Assembly (NCBI GenBank): GCA_013115135.1
Contig: JABANP010000084.1
Location: 62,001 to 126,000, forward strand
DNA from: Perkinsus olseni
Lineage: Eukaryota > Perkinsozoa > Perkinsida > Perkinsidae
DNA length: 64,000 bases
Direction of reading: 5' to 3'
In this document: in pieces, positions 20,840 to 31,497 of the stretch
Position numbering within the stretch: position 1 is the first letter of the stretch
How the letters are laid out: every line of letters starts with the position of its first letter
The notes under the pieces: generated by a model
Databases searched by the model: none
What the model was told of the DNA's origin: nothing
What the model saw: the letters and a program-made list of their open reading frames with translations, nothing else
Translations under genes and position numbers: made by a program

Positions 20840-23130
20840 TAGAGAGCATCAATCGCACGTTTCTATCACCGACAAGTCGCGTTGTTAAATTCGTAGCGTT
20901 CGCGTGGTCAATGGGTTCTCCGGACTGTTCAAGCGGCGTAACTTTTGAGGAGGAGAGTCCGAGAACTCAATGCCAGTCGAGCAGGAAGGATTCAACAATA
21001 TTTTAATATCAGTCCACCAAGCTCTGGGCACAACAATAGCATTGCTCGTCCCACCGGTGGTCGGCACAGCCTTGTGACCGCTGTTGTTGTACAAACAGCA
21101 TGCAACGAAGCCATTATGCAGCAACTAAAAAGGGACACGCATAGAGATGATGGAGGGCTCTCTTACCTAGGCACCACCTACCCTAGAATCCCCAGCCACT
21201 CGAGCGTCTTTCCGCACCAGCTGGCCGTTGATCCAGAATGTAACGTAGAGGTCAGACTTCGCCAGCTCGCACGGGGTCTCAGAATCGTGTATCCGATCTC
21301 GCTTGTTGCGGCAGGAGCATCTCTCGAGTGACGGCCACTTGAAGTCGACGGCGATATGATACCTACCACCGTGAAATGACCAGAGAATCTTTAGAGTGCG
21401 GAGCTGACCATTTCCTCGGCTCATATGCCCATGCCGGACATCCGGTGGCACTAATGCCGTTCTCCATGAACCCGACCACAAAGGCAGAGGCGACCGGGCA
21501 TAACGCTGAGGGAGGAGGAGGCTCTAAGTGGACGGAACCGCCGTGACCTACAGCCCGCCTCTGGGTATGAGCTGTGACACGGCCGAGGCCTGCGCTGCTG
21601 GCGCCTGGTAAGGAGAGGCTTCTGAGGAAGGACATAGATCGTCTATGATAGGTGTTGGACCTTCTGGGTTGAGGCTTCCTCATCTAGCCCCACCACACAG
21701 CCTTGGACCCGAGATGTGGGAGAAGGCAACTTACGTTGTGGCAGCGTCGAGAGCAAAGCGAGACAGCCTTGGCCTTGGTGCATCCGTCCACCTATACGGC
21801 ATCTGAATTCCACCTAACAGGAAGATGCTCACGCTCCGCGATCGACGGTTCCCGAACATGGCCAGACCGAACGCCAGAGACCACCATCACGAGCACACGA
21901 TGAGGGTTTTTGAACTGAAGAGCTCTGAGGCTAATAGCAATCCCCGAGGCACGCTTTCCCTCTGCCCACCCTTCTCGGCTTGACTCCACTGTTCTGTCTG
22001 ATCGTATGCAGGTATAGACCAGAGTAAGGGTAGCATGCCCTGTTCACTGGACCCAGGATAGTCAGGCACTTCGATGAAGAGGGGGGACACGGGCTGGAGG
22101 GATCTCCAGCATCCTGAAGATCGCGCTGTTGGACGACGACTGGTTCGTCGACTCCCCACATTCTCCTCGTCCGAGTTCTTCGTCATTTCCACTACTTTAC
22201 ACTCCCGGAGGTCCACCGCCTGATTCTGCTCGTCTCTGCAGCAGGACGGCGGTTCACAGCAGTCGAACGGCGGATGGCGCTGCTATTACACCGACAGCGG
22301 TCCTCGCAGCCACTTCTTCCCCCAGTCACTCGTCGTGAAGGTCTCCTCTATGTATACAGTTTCCAGTCGGTACATCGCCCGCAACAGCTGGGCCTAGCAA
22401 GATGAGATCGACGCTGGTGCACGGCTTTGGGCACGGCCGAGGTCAGCACTACCGTCGTGGGCTTCACTTCCTTGCCGTTCATCACTACGCTGGTCACCCG
22501 TATGCCTCTCGACTTGGCAATTTCCACGATCTCCCCCATCTCCAGTTTCGCCAGCATCATCTTACACGTTGCCCGGGCCCTGTCACAGAGGATCAATTTT
22601 CACAGGAACTCAGGCTTGGCAGATGCCCTCATCAGTCTTACCGAGCTATGTCCTTGCCACCCAGGAACCAGCAGCAGAAGCTCAGCAGTGTGCAGCCCGT
22701 CTCTGTGGACTTCCAATTTCGCGGCACACGATTACGCAAGGGGAACGGCCTGACGAATGGACGGTGGAATGGAGAGCGACGACGGACACTCCGCGAGCTC
22801 ACCCGGATGGGGGTGCAGGTGGCGCGGCTTGAGATTGCGCAGGCCTCGCTACGGCAGCTCCCCGACCAGTCAGCAGCACCTAGGGTGGAGTACCACGAGT
22901 TCTTGAAGGCAGCGCCCTCGCAGGATGCTCCATCGAATGAGTATGCCTACCTTCCGCGGTGGTGCACCATAAAGCTGCTGGAGTTGGGGATTGGTAAAGC
23001 CCGAGGCATGGCCAAGCATGCTGGTCCAAACTGCGTAGTACGTTATTCTCACCGTACCATCTCGTCACCAACTCATCAACGCAACTCTGAGGGACTCATC
23101 ATGCAGGCAAAGACGGTCGTACGATAGTAG
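20840..23130. other. Probable coding on uncertain strand, unidentified
   Basis: Several frames look partly coding but conflict. On the minus strand: 21481-21167 with SDLYVTFWINGQLVRKDARV, and 22596-22348 with MGEIVEIAKSRGIRVTSVVM. On the plus strand: a frame from about 22740 to 23127 with LRELTRMGVQVARLEIAQAS and VEYHEFLKAAPSQDAPSNEY. No family recognised on either strand and no consistent exon chain found. Confidence 0.3.
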
Positions 23131-23490
23131 GCCTTAACAGCAGCAGCAGCAATCATGCAAAAGGGTGGTGGTGGTCTCCACGCGAGGGGGTTCTATAACA
23201 ACAGCAATCTAGCAGGAAAATCACAACTATTGGATACATCAATCGGGCTACTACCTGGGTTGAATAAAAAAATTACCACAGTGAGTGCAGAAATGAAGGA
23301 GAAAAAATTGTGAGAATTCACAATCCAGAATCGGAGCAGCGACTAGACCGGTCCAGCCGCCCACCACGGTCGTTCAGAAATCGCTAGCCTGCGCGGAAAA
23401 TAGATCCAGTGAAAATGAGGCCAGCTGAAGCGATGACAATACCAAAACCCGACAGTCAAGTCGTAGGCAGCAGCTACGACTACTGCAGGG

Positions 23491-25045
23491 TCAACGACCT
23501 CCCACGGATTCCGCAATGACGATCCACTCGTCCTCTGAGGCCTTCGTCGGCGACTCTTCCCTCGCCTCGTTGATGCCGCTAGCGTCCTCATTCACGCCGA
23601 AAGTAATAACCTGTCCGTCCACGTCCCAGTGAGTAGCAGCCCCAAGACGAGTACTCGGGGTATCAGCATCACGGTAAGAATTACCACCAACTGTAGTAGT
23701 CGACGTGGCGGTGTCCGAGCTGGCAGATCTCTCACGAAGAGGACAGAGCTGCGAGCTCCACACCAACGTAGCCTTCTCACCGCAAACGCTCGGGTCGTAT
23801 GCATATCGAGAGGCGTTACCGTTAAGGCCGCATACTAAAAGCGTGTTTGCACCGCCAAAGTGCAGGGCCAGCTCGAGCTCCTCAGCCACTTGAGGAAGGT
23901 CCACGAAGCTCCAAAGGACCACGGAAGTTTTCGTCTTTCCCACGGGCTTCTGTGCCGCCGAGGGAGAGCTGAGTCCGAATATTTTACCGGCGATAAACTC
24001 CGCCAACTCAGAACCTTCTCCGAACTCCCTCACTGTTGTCGTTACAATCTTGAATATGACAATTTGGCACCTCGCCCCGTCCACCCCGGCAACGAACTGC
24101 TCGCTCTCCGATATTACCAGTTCGGTAAGTCCCCTGCGTTTCAAGGGCAGGTCGTAGAATGCACGATTGCGGCTCCGCACGGCGTTGTCGGCCTTACCCG
24201 GTTTGAAGCGGCCAATGACGCTGCAGTGCTTGGGGTCGCCTTCGTTAAGGGCTCCTAGCACCCACAGACTTCCATCTTCGAACCCGCAGGCCGTAACGCT
24301 TCCGGTGGTCGCCACACTGCGAACGCGCTGATGGCGCCGCACTGGTAGAGTCATCCGAGACCCGTCCAGGCGGCCGCAGACGATGTGACCCATCCGAGGC
24401 TCCAAGGTGACTACTACGGAAGGTCGGCGGCGGTCCTTGGCTGGCGCCAGAGCAACAGTACCGCAAATATTGGGGCACGTGTCAAGCTTCACGATGAGGG
24501 TCGACGCTGAAGGAGTAGACCCTGAGCGCAGCTTCCGAGGCCACCGCGAAGCACCGTGACCCCACGACCACGTTGAGAACTGGTTCGGTCATGACTATCT
24601 CGGTGACAATGGCTGGCGGTGTGTGGAGGTCGTAGAAGGAGACTTTGGTTGGTTCGAAGCGGCTCCCTTCCCCGCCGACGCCCACCAGTGCCATTACCTT
24701 GTCGCCGCTCGGCAAGGCGCTGAGGACGGCTTCTAACGACAGAGGCTTGGCTATTACGTACCCGTCGACGCAGTTCGGAACTTCGATTACTTTCAACAGA
24801 GTGGCTTCAGGTGAGTCCAAGTCGAAGAAGGATATTTCTCCTGACTGATGGCCGAGCACCGCGATGGCACTACCGAGCTTAGTGAGGGAGGATAGGGTTG
24901 TGGGAGGCGGGCAAGGACACCGACGAAGGATCGACAAACAGGTGACCGGAGAGGTGGGATGCTTTAGAGTCTTCTCGTCGGTGGAGGGGCATGCAGGCAT
25001 GTGATGGCAATACTGTGTGGTGACACCAGTACGTACCAGTAACAA
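23491..25045 (-). CDS. PROPPIN / WIPI-like (Atg18 family) beta-propeller
   Basis: Seven-bladed propeller that binds PI3P or PI(3,5)P2 on membranes during autophagy and endolysosomal traffic. Family signatures in order: SPVTCLSILRRCPCPPP region, VLGHQSGEISFFDLDSPEA, PVLNVVVGSRCFAVASEAAL followed by RVYSF, KLDTCPNICGTVALAPAKD, MGHIVCGRLDG, RRHQRVRSVATTGSVTACGF, EDGSLWVLGALNEGD, then KRRGLTELVISESEQFVAGV and CQIVIFKIV. The lipid-binding FRRG motif appears as KRRG, keeping both arginines. The C-terminal part has an extended loop and an acidic tail ending ESVGGR at 23491. Between RVYSFS and KLDTC the frame changes by one base, or a 19-nt GT-AG segment (24487-24505) is spliced. The N-terminal exon near 25045 is uncertain. 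It is head-to-head with the ORF at 25109. Confidence 0.72.
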
Positions 25046-25108
25046 CGCGACAGTTCCTAGTAATGGTCAAAGAATCATCACGCCCGAGGTTGATAGGAGC
25101 ACAGCCCG

Positions 25109-25291
25109 ATGAAGGGTGAATCTTCAGCCTGCGATGAGGCTGTGAGGAGGCTGAGCCTTGAAACGGCCACTTCAGTGAAAAGGTCTTCCCTGGAGCAACA
25201 GAGGGCGGACTTGGAGCCTGTGTGCTACGACGTGAGAGAATCTTCTGCCCAGTCCGCCTGGTCCGGTCCGGAGCATCGCAAGAGCGCGTAA
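25109..25291 (+). CDS. Possible small protein, 60 aa
   Basis: ATG at 25109 opens a frame MKGESSACDEAVRRLSLETA..., helical and charged, ending TAA at 25289. The stop overlaps a GTAAGT donor, so it may be the first exon of a longer gene. Shares its upstream region with the minus-strand PROPPIN gene. Confidence 0.3.
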   Translation: MKGESSACDEAVRRLSLETATSVKRSSLEQQRADLEPVCYDVRESSAQSAWSGPEHRKSA

Positions 25292-25367
25292 GTAGCGCGC
25301 GCCATCCTGATCGATTAATTGCTTCCTTGCAAGACCGTACTCTTCATCGGGAAGCAGCAGCAGTGTA

Positions 25368-26581
25368 ATGGTTACTCGCCTGATCGCTTCACACCTGTGC
25401 CGTCGTCCTGGAGGGGCTCTCGCGCCTTCCCTTCGCGTCGGGGGGTGCATGGTGTCTCAGAGGAGAGCTTACAATGGAGGTAGGCCGAGGGCAAAGGAAC
25501 AATGTCCGACTTGTGTATCGCGAAAAGAGTTTTCTGAACCCACGTCGTTGGCTGCGGATGCTGTTGGCGAGTCGATCGGATTCTCATGGCAACGGAGAGC
25601 CGAAGATGGTTCTATTATAGGTTACCCCTTCCATTACGTGGTGCAGTACGACGACCCGAACTACGACTGCGAAGCTGACTTCGAGTTCGAGGAGATCCCG
25701 AGAGATGAGTTCGGGGTACCAGCGCACATCCCGCCGGAGCTATGTAGGGTCTGTGAATTGCGAAAAAGTTGGTATCGGAATTTGCATTCCCTCAGCTACT
25801 CAAATTCGTCACACTTACTACGTGCCGCCGCAGTATTACCCTTTTCTGAAGAAGTTAGGGGAGGACACCCCCGAGTTGAAGCCTTACACGGACAAGGTGC
25901 TCCACCAGGAGAGGTCCAAGGTCATCAGCTTCTTCAGTTGATCATGGGGGATATGACCTATGACGATTACGAGGAAATGTTCTATAAGTTCGCCAAGCCT
26001 CTCAAGATATACAGGAGCCGTCTGCCGCTGCCGTACAGGACGGAGGCTGAGATAGCTCAAGAGGAATACGTAAGAGTGTACTGGGACTTTGAGGGCCCGC
26101 TTAAAATAGAGGGTCATGCAACAGAATGGCCCGCTCGAACGACGTTTTGACGAGTTTGAAGGGGCGAGATGAATGCAATGCTTCGTGGAGCGTTGGAGAG
26201 AACTCTCGAGAGCCCCCTTTGACCGCTACCCTTTCATATTGGGTAGCGTTAGGCGAGCTCTTCCTCGCCCCGCTGCGATGGGATTGAGTCATCGGTTGTG
26301 CTGTTGTAGGTGGCTTGGTGTGGGAAGTGGTACTCTTATCGTCAGAGAGTTCAGGGCGACTATTATTCTCGCCATTACTTCCGTGACTGGCTCATAGGGA
26401 TCATGCTGGGCACGTATCTTGGCAACCTCTATGTCAAGCAGCACAGACAGTACACTTAGGGAGAATCACATAGTTTGTAAGTGGAAGGGCTTGCCCTAGG
26501 TACCGTGTCGATATGAAGTTGTTCTACTTGGAAGCTCCCGAGCATAAGATAAACTGGGTGAAGCCCCGTGGGGATCTGTAG
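25368..26581 (+). CDS. Probable mitochondrial inner-membrane protein, unidentified
   Basis: ATG at 25368 begins an Arg-rich, acid-poor, presequence-like segment (MVTRLIASHLCRRPGGALAP). Later exons encode FHYVVQYDDPNYDCEADFEF, then in another frame HTYYVPPQYYPFLKKLGEDT, then MTYDDYEEMFYKFAKPLKIY with EIAQEEYVRVYWDFEGPLKI, then SRHYFRDWLIGIMLGTYLGN with one membrane helix. The C-terminus YRVDMKLFYLEAPEHKINWV ends at TAG 26579, joined over a 50-nt intron near 26450-26499. Tyr/Trp/acid-rich matrix segments plus one helix resemble lineage-specific respiratory-complex or ATP-synthase subunits of alveolates. I do not recognise the exact family. Confidence 0.5.
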
Positions 26582-26913
26582 ACCATGATGAACATGATGG
26601 CGTTTTGTTGCTTTTTGTCACTATTATTCACTTTTCGCCGTACAGCGAGTTGGTCGCCCTTGGGTAACCTCTCGCAAGCTGTGATCGATTGCCGACGGGC
26701 TTCCTCGCCCGAGAAGCTTCTGCACAGCATATCAAGATTGGGATTTTTCTCATTACTTACATGGCTCGAGTTATAGTGGGGTATCATAGGTTGACCATGG
26801 CCATTAGTGGATCTTCCTTTTCTTCGCTCCCGCATCGTGCTGCAACCGCTGAGCCTTACTCTGTAGTTTCTGCCCCTCTTTTTCTATCTTGCATCGAGTA
26901 GCTGAGGACTTCC

Positions 26914-27928
26914 ATGGCGGTGAGCGAGTTCTACCCAGCCACCACAGTGACGAGGGCGGAGCTTCTGAGTCGACTGAAGACCGAGGAAGGGAGAGTCCAA
27001 AGGCTGTCCAGGGGCGCTTGGAGAAATGCCGGTAGTGCCTTCAGGGTGTGCCGCCGCCCTGTGGCAGCCGATCTCCCGTAGTGTGCTTTCAGACGGAATC
27101 ATCGAGTGAAGGTAGCCCATCTTTGCGGACTGCGGCTCAACGAGAGGACCTTCCCGGCTGGAGTGCTCACCCTAGCTCATCTCAGGAGGGTTGATTTGAG
27201 CTACAACAACCTCAAACGTCTGCCCGGGGAGTAAGTGAATGGAGGGGTTTTGTGTAGGTTGATGCCGAGTATCAGGCTGGCCCGACTAGAAGCTCTACAA
27301 GAGATCTGGTTAGATGCCAATCCTTTGGAAGAAGTATGAGATGAATAGAAGCAGGAAGCGGTGTCTGGTCGTGCTCAGCTCCCAGTGTCCCTGCATCGAT
27401 TGAAGCACCTCCGGCTGCTGTCACTGCGAGAGCTGCCGAGGCTGAGGAACGTCCCGCGAGAATACGCGGAGCTCAGGCCTACGCTGGTGGACGTGGGAGG
27501 ACTGGAAGGTGGGCAAGGATGACGTACCGCTATCGTCGAACTGATGGCTGGACGCTTGCTGTCCTCTCAAGGATGGGAAAAGAGCTATCGCGCTGCCTAG
27601 AAGGAATGCTTGAGGGGACCCCTCTCCCTAGTGTATGGGCTTGCTTGCTGCTCAGACTGCCCCGTGATAAATGAGAAGCTGTTGGAGGCCCTTCGTGAAA
27701 GAGGTATGGATGGCTTCTTCACGGTTTTGGAGATCAAGCACTTACGGAGGCAGCAGCAACATAAACTTGTACGTCGAGCTAGGTGTGGTCCAGCCAGGCC
27801 GTGTGACGCCCGTACGTTTCCTAACAACCTTCGTTCGATTGAAGGATGCTCGCGCCCCAATGGGATTGGATTTTATCCGGTCAAGTTTTGCTTATGCTGT
27901 GACCAGGGCTCGACCATTATTGCAATGA
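26914..27928 (+). CDS. Leucine-rich repeat protein, multi-exon
   Basis: Starts MAVSEFYPATTVTRAELLSR at ATG 26914. LRR units follow: LCGLRLNERTFPAGVLTLAH, LRRVDLSYNNLKRLPGE, LARLEALQEIWLDANPLEE and LHRLKHLRLLSLRELPRLRN. The LxxLxLxxNxL pattern points to a protein-interaction scaffold. Introns include a 27-nt one (27231-27257) that restores frame exactly between LPGE and LMPSIRL, and a 45-nt one near 27336-27380. Downstream coding (EKLLEALRERG joined over a 46-nt intron to SSNINLYVELGVVQPG...) to about 27928 may be the C-terminus or a separate gene. Confidence 0.5.
27231..27257 (+). other. 27-nt intron in LRR gene
   Basis: GTAAGT...GTGTAG, 27 nt. Removing it joins LPGE to LMPSIRLARLEAL in frame and restores the LRR spacing; without it the frame stops at once. 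Confidence 0.6.
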
Positions 27929-27979
27929 TCGGATATCTTGTCAAGCATTGATGTGGTTTAGATCGTTTTGTGGTTGTAG

Positions 27980-29098
27980 ATGAAGGTTCTTTCGGAAGGC
28001 CTCTACCCCTTTGAGGACCCCTCAGCCCTCCAAGCCTGTGCCCAGAGACTGACTAGGAAGATCAAGATCATCAACTCTGCCACTCCGGAAGCAGCTAAGC
28101 TGGCCATGTCGCGTCTGATAAAGTGAGTAAAGGCCGACGGAGCGACGTGCTAGGTGTGGTCGTCTAGACACGGCGAACGGATCTTCCCGGCTGTGTTCTC
28201 GGAACTGGACGAGGCCGCAGTGCTCGAGAGACTCAAACGGTTCGATGAGGAGCTGCAGTCCAGAGAGGAGGTGACAGTCAGCGGTCGAGAAGGTGGGCAG
28301 GCGAGGGTTGAAGGCCCTGAGTATGGTAGGCGACTGCTCTGGAGCTCAAGGTGAAGGCGGCCATGCCGGACCTTCCTGGAGATGTGGCCCATCGTCTGGC
28401 ACTAGAAGTGAGGACAAGCGATCTCAGGAGACTTGGGCGGCTTACGGAGAATTGTCGTTTTCAGTTTAGATCTACTCTGTCGGCGGCTAAGATAGGATCG
28501 ATCGTTCGAGACTGGCGGGAGCTCTTCCCGCTGTCGAAGATGAGTAGGCACGAGCAGAGGATATTATCCGCACTAGTTGGTTATGGTCAGGTACGTCAGA
28601 GATGCTGGGCAAAGGTATGTTCGGCGTGGACTCTATATTGGAGCGACAAGCGGAGTTGCACCGCCTGCGAGAGCTCGAGCTCATCAGGTCTTCGCTCGGA
28701 TGCCGGGCCGTCAGCACTGCTCAGTTCAGGGCGGCCTTCATGAGGGCCTACCGCCCTGCTGCAGAGGAGATCGTCAACCCGTTGATTGATTACGTAATCT
28801 GCACTGGGCTCGGGTTCGGCTTGAGCCGACTGTTGCCTCGTCAGTTCGTGTCCTCGACGAGGTCTGAGGAGAGGAAGCGGCTGGTAGCTGAGAATGCGTT
28901 GAAGGAACGACTCCCTGGTGAGGTCGATGCCTGTACGAATCGGATTTTTTATACGGCCCTTCAGCCACCGTAGAGGACAGCCTGAGATTGATGAAGGAGG
29001 GCCTGCCGTTGGTAGTGACTGATGAGCCCTCTCCTGGCAGCCCTGATGGGAATGGGGTGGAGGTCAGGGCTGCTGCGGCTGCAGTGGGAGATGTGTAG
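27980..29098 (+). CDS. Hypothetical conserved-looking protein, multi-exon
   Basis: ATG at 27980: MKVLSEGLYPFEDPSALQAC, then over a 45-nt intron HGERIFPAVFSELDEAAVLE, then AAMPDLPGDVAHRLALEVRT and IGSIVRDWRELFPLSKMSRH, then MFGVDSILERQAELHRLREL, AAFMRAYRPAAEEIVNPLID, YVICTGLGFGLSRLLPRQFV and a tail ending GDV at TAG 29096. Mostly alpha-helical, no signal peptide, one weakly hydrophobic helix. I do not recognise the family. The junction near 28590 leaves one base unaccounted for when a GT-AG intron is assumed. Confidence 0.5.
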
Positions 29099-29293
29099 TG
29101 ATGGTGAGCTCTATAGGCCCCCTCACCCGCTCAGGCATGAACACACGATGCTGTGAACCACTTGTTTGTCATGAACAATTCTGTTGTTTTGGTGGGCTGG
29201 CGTTGGTCGTGATGGTCGTCCGGTCATTCTTTTCGCAGCTTTACCATTGGCTCTCGTTGTCGTTGCTTCCTCACCGTCGTCCCTCGACTGTAA

Positions 29294-30492
29294 ATGTCAA
29301 CTAACGTAGAAACCGGAGCTCTCGAAGGAGCTGTTAACGAGACGACCGCTGCTGCTGCTGATGTCGTCGTTGATGTCGAAGCTGATGGGCATCCCACTGT
29401 GGAGGGCAACGCGGAGAATGATCATGAGGTCGACGCGGATGACCTGGATTTGGGGATTGATGGTGATGATGAGATCATGGAGATGCAGCACAAGATACAG
29501 GAGCTCGAGGATGAGGCTGAGCGACTGAGGCAAATGACCGAGCAGAGTAAGGGGCGCCGTGAAACGCTTGTTTACACGCTCGGCATGGTGTGGGAATTTG
29601 TTCCTGCCAGGCGCGACGGGGAATGGTGACGCTGCCTCTGATCACGAGAGCGTGGAGATGACTCCTGAGCAGCAGGCGGCTCAAAGCCAAGAGCAGGACA
29701 GGCGATCGGTAAGGGCGAAAATGCTTTCCTCTCATCATCAAAGAATCCACTTGCTGTGTCAGATCTACGTTGGTAACGTCGATTACGGTTCAGCACCGGA
29801 GGAGCTGCAGGAGCATTTCAAGAGCTGCGGCTCGATCCAACGGTACTGACGGGTGGCTAGTTCGTGCGAGGACGGGTCTCTGGGATGATTGAGGAAAGCT
29901 GCTTGACCGCATCCCTCGCCTGACTTACCCTTATCCTCTGCTCAGGATAACGATCATGGTCGATAAGTACAGTGGGCACCCTAAAGGCTTCGCGTACATT
30001 GAGTTTGGTGACGAAGCTTCAGTAAGCAAGCGGCCAGCGAGTCTCGTTCGTAGTTTGTGCTGTGGTTCGGCACGAATGGTTGGCTCACAATGATATACTA
30101 CTACTATCAGCTGCAATCGATGACGTTGCTCCTGCTGATTTTGCATGCGGTAGGATGTTTGATGTTGTAGGTTCAAAACGCTCTTTTACTCAACGACACC
30201 ATGTTCCGAGGTCGACAACTGAAAGTCCTTCAGAAGCGCACAAACTTACCCGGCTACAACGCCAAGGGCAAGGGTTGGGGCAAGGGTAGGAGAGGGTTGG
30301 CATTACACGTGCGTATTGCGGAGGACTTTTACTGAATTGCTTCTAGGGCGTCTATGAACGCTTATGACATTGGTCGTTTATCTTCAGGCAAGGGGATACT
30401 ATGGCAGCTACAGAGGGTGGTACGGTAGCTCTAAGGGCAAGGGAAGCAGCAAGGGGAAGGGCAAGGGAGGCAAGGGATGGTCTCCCTATTAA
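29294..30492 (+). CDS. PABPN1: Nuclear poly(A)-binding protein (PABPN1 family)
   Basis: Binds growing poly(A) tails in the nucleus and sets their length with poly(A) polymerase and CPSF. Domains: acidic N-terminus with Ala/Glu/Asp tracts; the diagnostic coiled coil [20 protein letters not shown]; one RRM with RNP2 IYVGNVDYG and RNP1 KGFAYIEF, plus [14 protein letters not shown] and [20 protein letters not shown]. The C-terminal tail is Gly/Lys/Tyr/Ser-rich and ends GWSPY, like the YSPY end of animal PABPN1, with KGKG repeats in place of Arg-Gly. Introns at about 29548-29611, 29710-29760, 29846-29945, after GDEAS (about 30020-30170) and in the tail (about 30287-30390). Start ATG 29294 is in good context after a CT-rich leader; stop TAA 30490. 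Confidence 0.93.
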
Positions 30493-30712
30493 ATAGCGAG
30501 ATTGTTGCTGATAGTGATGATGCTGACGATTGTGAGATGATAATAATAAAAAAGAAGAAGAATAGAAAAGATATATTAAAAGAGGTTGCGTAAAAAGAAA
30601 GAAGAGTAGAATTATCCCGAGCTTGCCGTATCTTGAGTTTAGTTAATCGACCTACTTTATCTAAGTTGACAACGGGTTTATGAGTATTGTGATTTGCTCA
30701 GTGGCATCAGAC

Positions 30713-30740
30713 GTCGGAGCTGAATGACTGGAGCTCCGAC
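30713..30740 (+). other. 9-bp perfect hairpin near tRNA-His
   Basis: GTCGGAGCT (30713-30721) pairs with AGCTCCGAC (30732-30740) around a 10-nt loop. Further GGAGCTGAAT occurs at about 30763. A T5 run at about 30786-30790 follows. Could be a small structured RNA between PABPN1 and tRNA-His; no known RNA family recognised. Confidence 0.4.
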
Positions 30741-30829
30741 CCAGTTCACTCGGTTGGTTCGGAGCTGAATATACTCGCATTGCGGTTTTTGTTAATCTCC
30801 CGTTTCGCATATCCGAGTGTGCAAGAAAT

Positions 30830-30901
30830 AGTCGCTACCCGGATTTGAACCGGGGTTGTCACGGCCACAACGTGACGTCCTAACCACTAGACGATAGCGA
30901 C
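30830..30901 (-). tRNA. tRNA-His (anticodon GTG)
   Basis: 72 nt. Acceptor GTCGCTA/TAGCGAC, D arm GTCT...GGAC, anticodon stem TCACG/CGTGA with loop TTGTGGC, T arm CCCGG-TTCAAAT-CCGGG. All four stems pair fully. Decodes CAC/CAT. Confidence 0.95.
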
Positions 30902-31012
30902 TTGAATTTAAACGCCTGAGAGCGCGGCCCACCACAGCGACCTCGATTTCACGATCGAACATCTCCCCATGCCAGCCATCCATTATCCCCCCTTTTCCAG
31001 CAACTTGTCGTA

Positions 31013-31135
31013 ATGGCCCGTGGCCGGAGAGCCGCTGGTATCAGCGAAACTCAGAAACGAGCTCTCGCCAAGTTTTTCGTGGGGCTGTTCGGAGCGGCTC
31101 TTATCGTCACCGAGTGCGCTTTCGTGATTGGATGA
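31013..31135 (+). CDS. Possible small membrane protein, 40 aa, or first exon
   Basis: ATG 31013 opens MARGRRAAGISETQKRALAK followed by a hydrophobic helix FFVGLFGAALIVTECAFVIG and TGA at 31133. Basic N-terminus plus one membrane helix is like a tail-anchored mini-protein such as small TOM or COX subunits, but it may also be exon 1 of a gene continuing to about 31500, where other frames look partly coding (MLISNARLTNTAQSFLDQLE). Confidence 0.45.
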   Translation: MARGRRAAGISETQKRALAKFFVGLFGAALIVTECAFVIG

Positions 31136-31497
31136 AGCACCTCTTCGTTGTTGTAGCTGCGCAGACTACTCGGGCGAGCGCTTTTCGCACGGACCTTCCA
31201 AAAGCCGAAAGAATGATTTGTCGGTGGTCATTCCGCTTCGGAACGTCCAAGGGTCGTGGAGGGCCAAGCTCCGCTGGGAACGGCATCAATCAACCACCTT
31301 GTGGAACGCTGGCTCGATCTCGAGATTCGCTAAGATACCCGCCCCGCCGCAGCTCGATTTTGCGCATGCGTGCAGGACATTTGTGGCGCGGTGAAAATGC
31401 TCATCAGCAACGCAAGATTGACCAACACGGCGCAGTCCTTCCTCGACCAGCTGGAATTTATTATGCCCGGGTCGCCAACGCCCTTGACGTGGTACTA

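Noticed and set aside
22402..23127. 241-residue plus-strand frame as a whole gene
   Set aside because: Its first half conflicts with a better minus-strand frame and its ends lack signals; only noted as possible coding.
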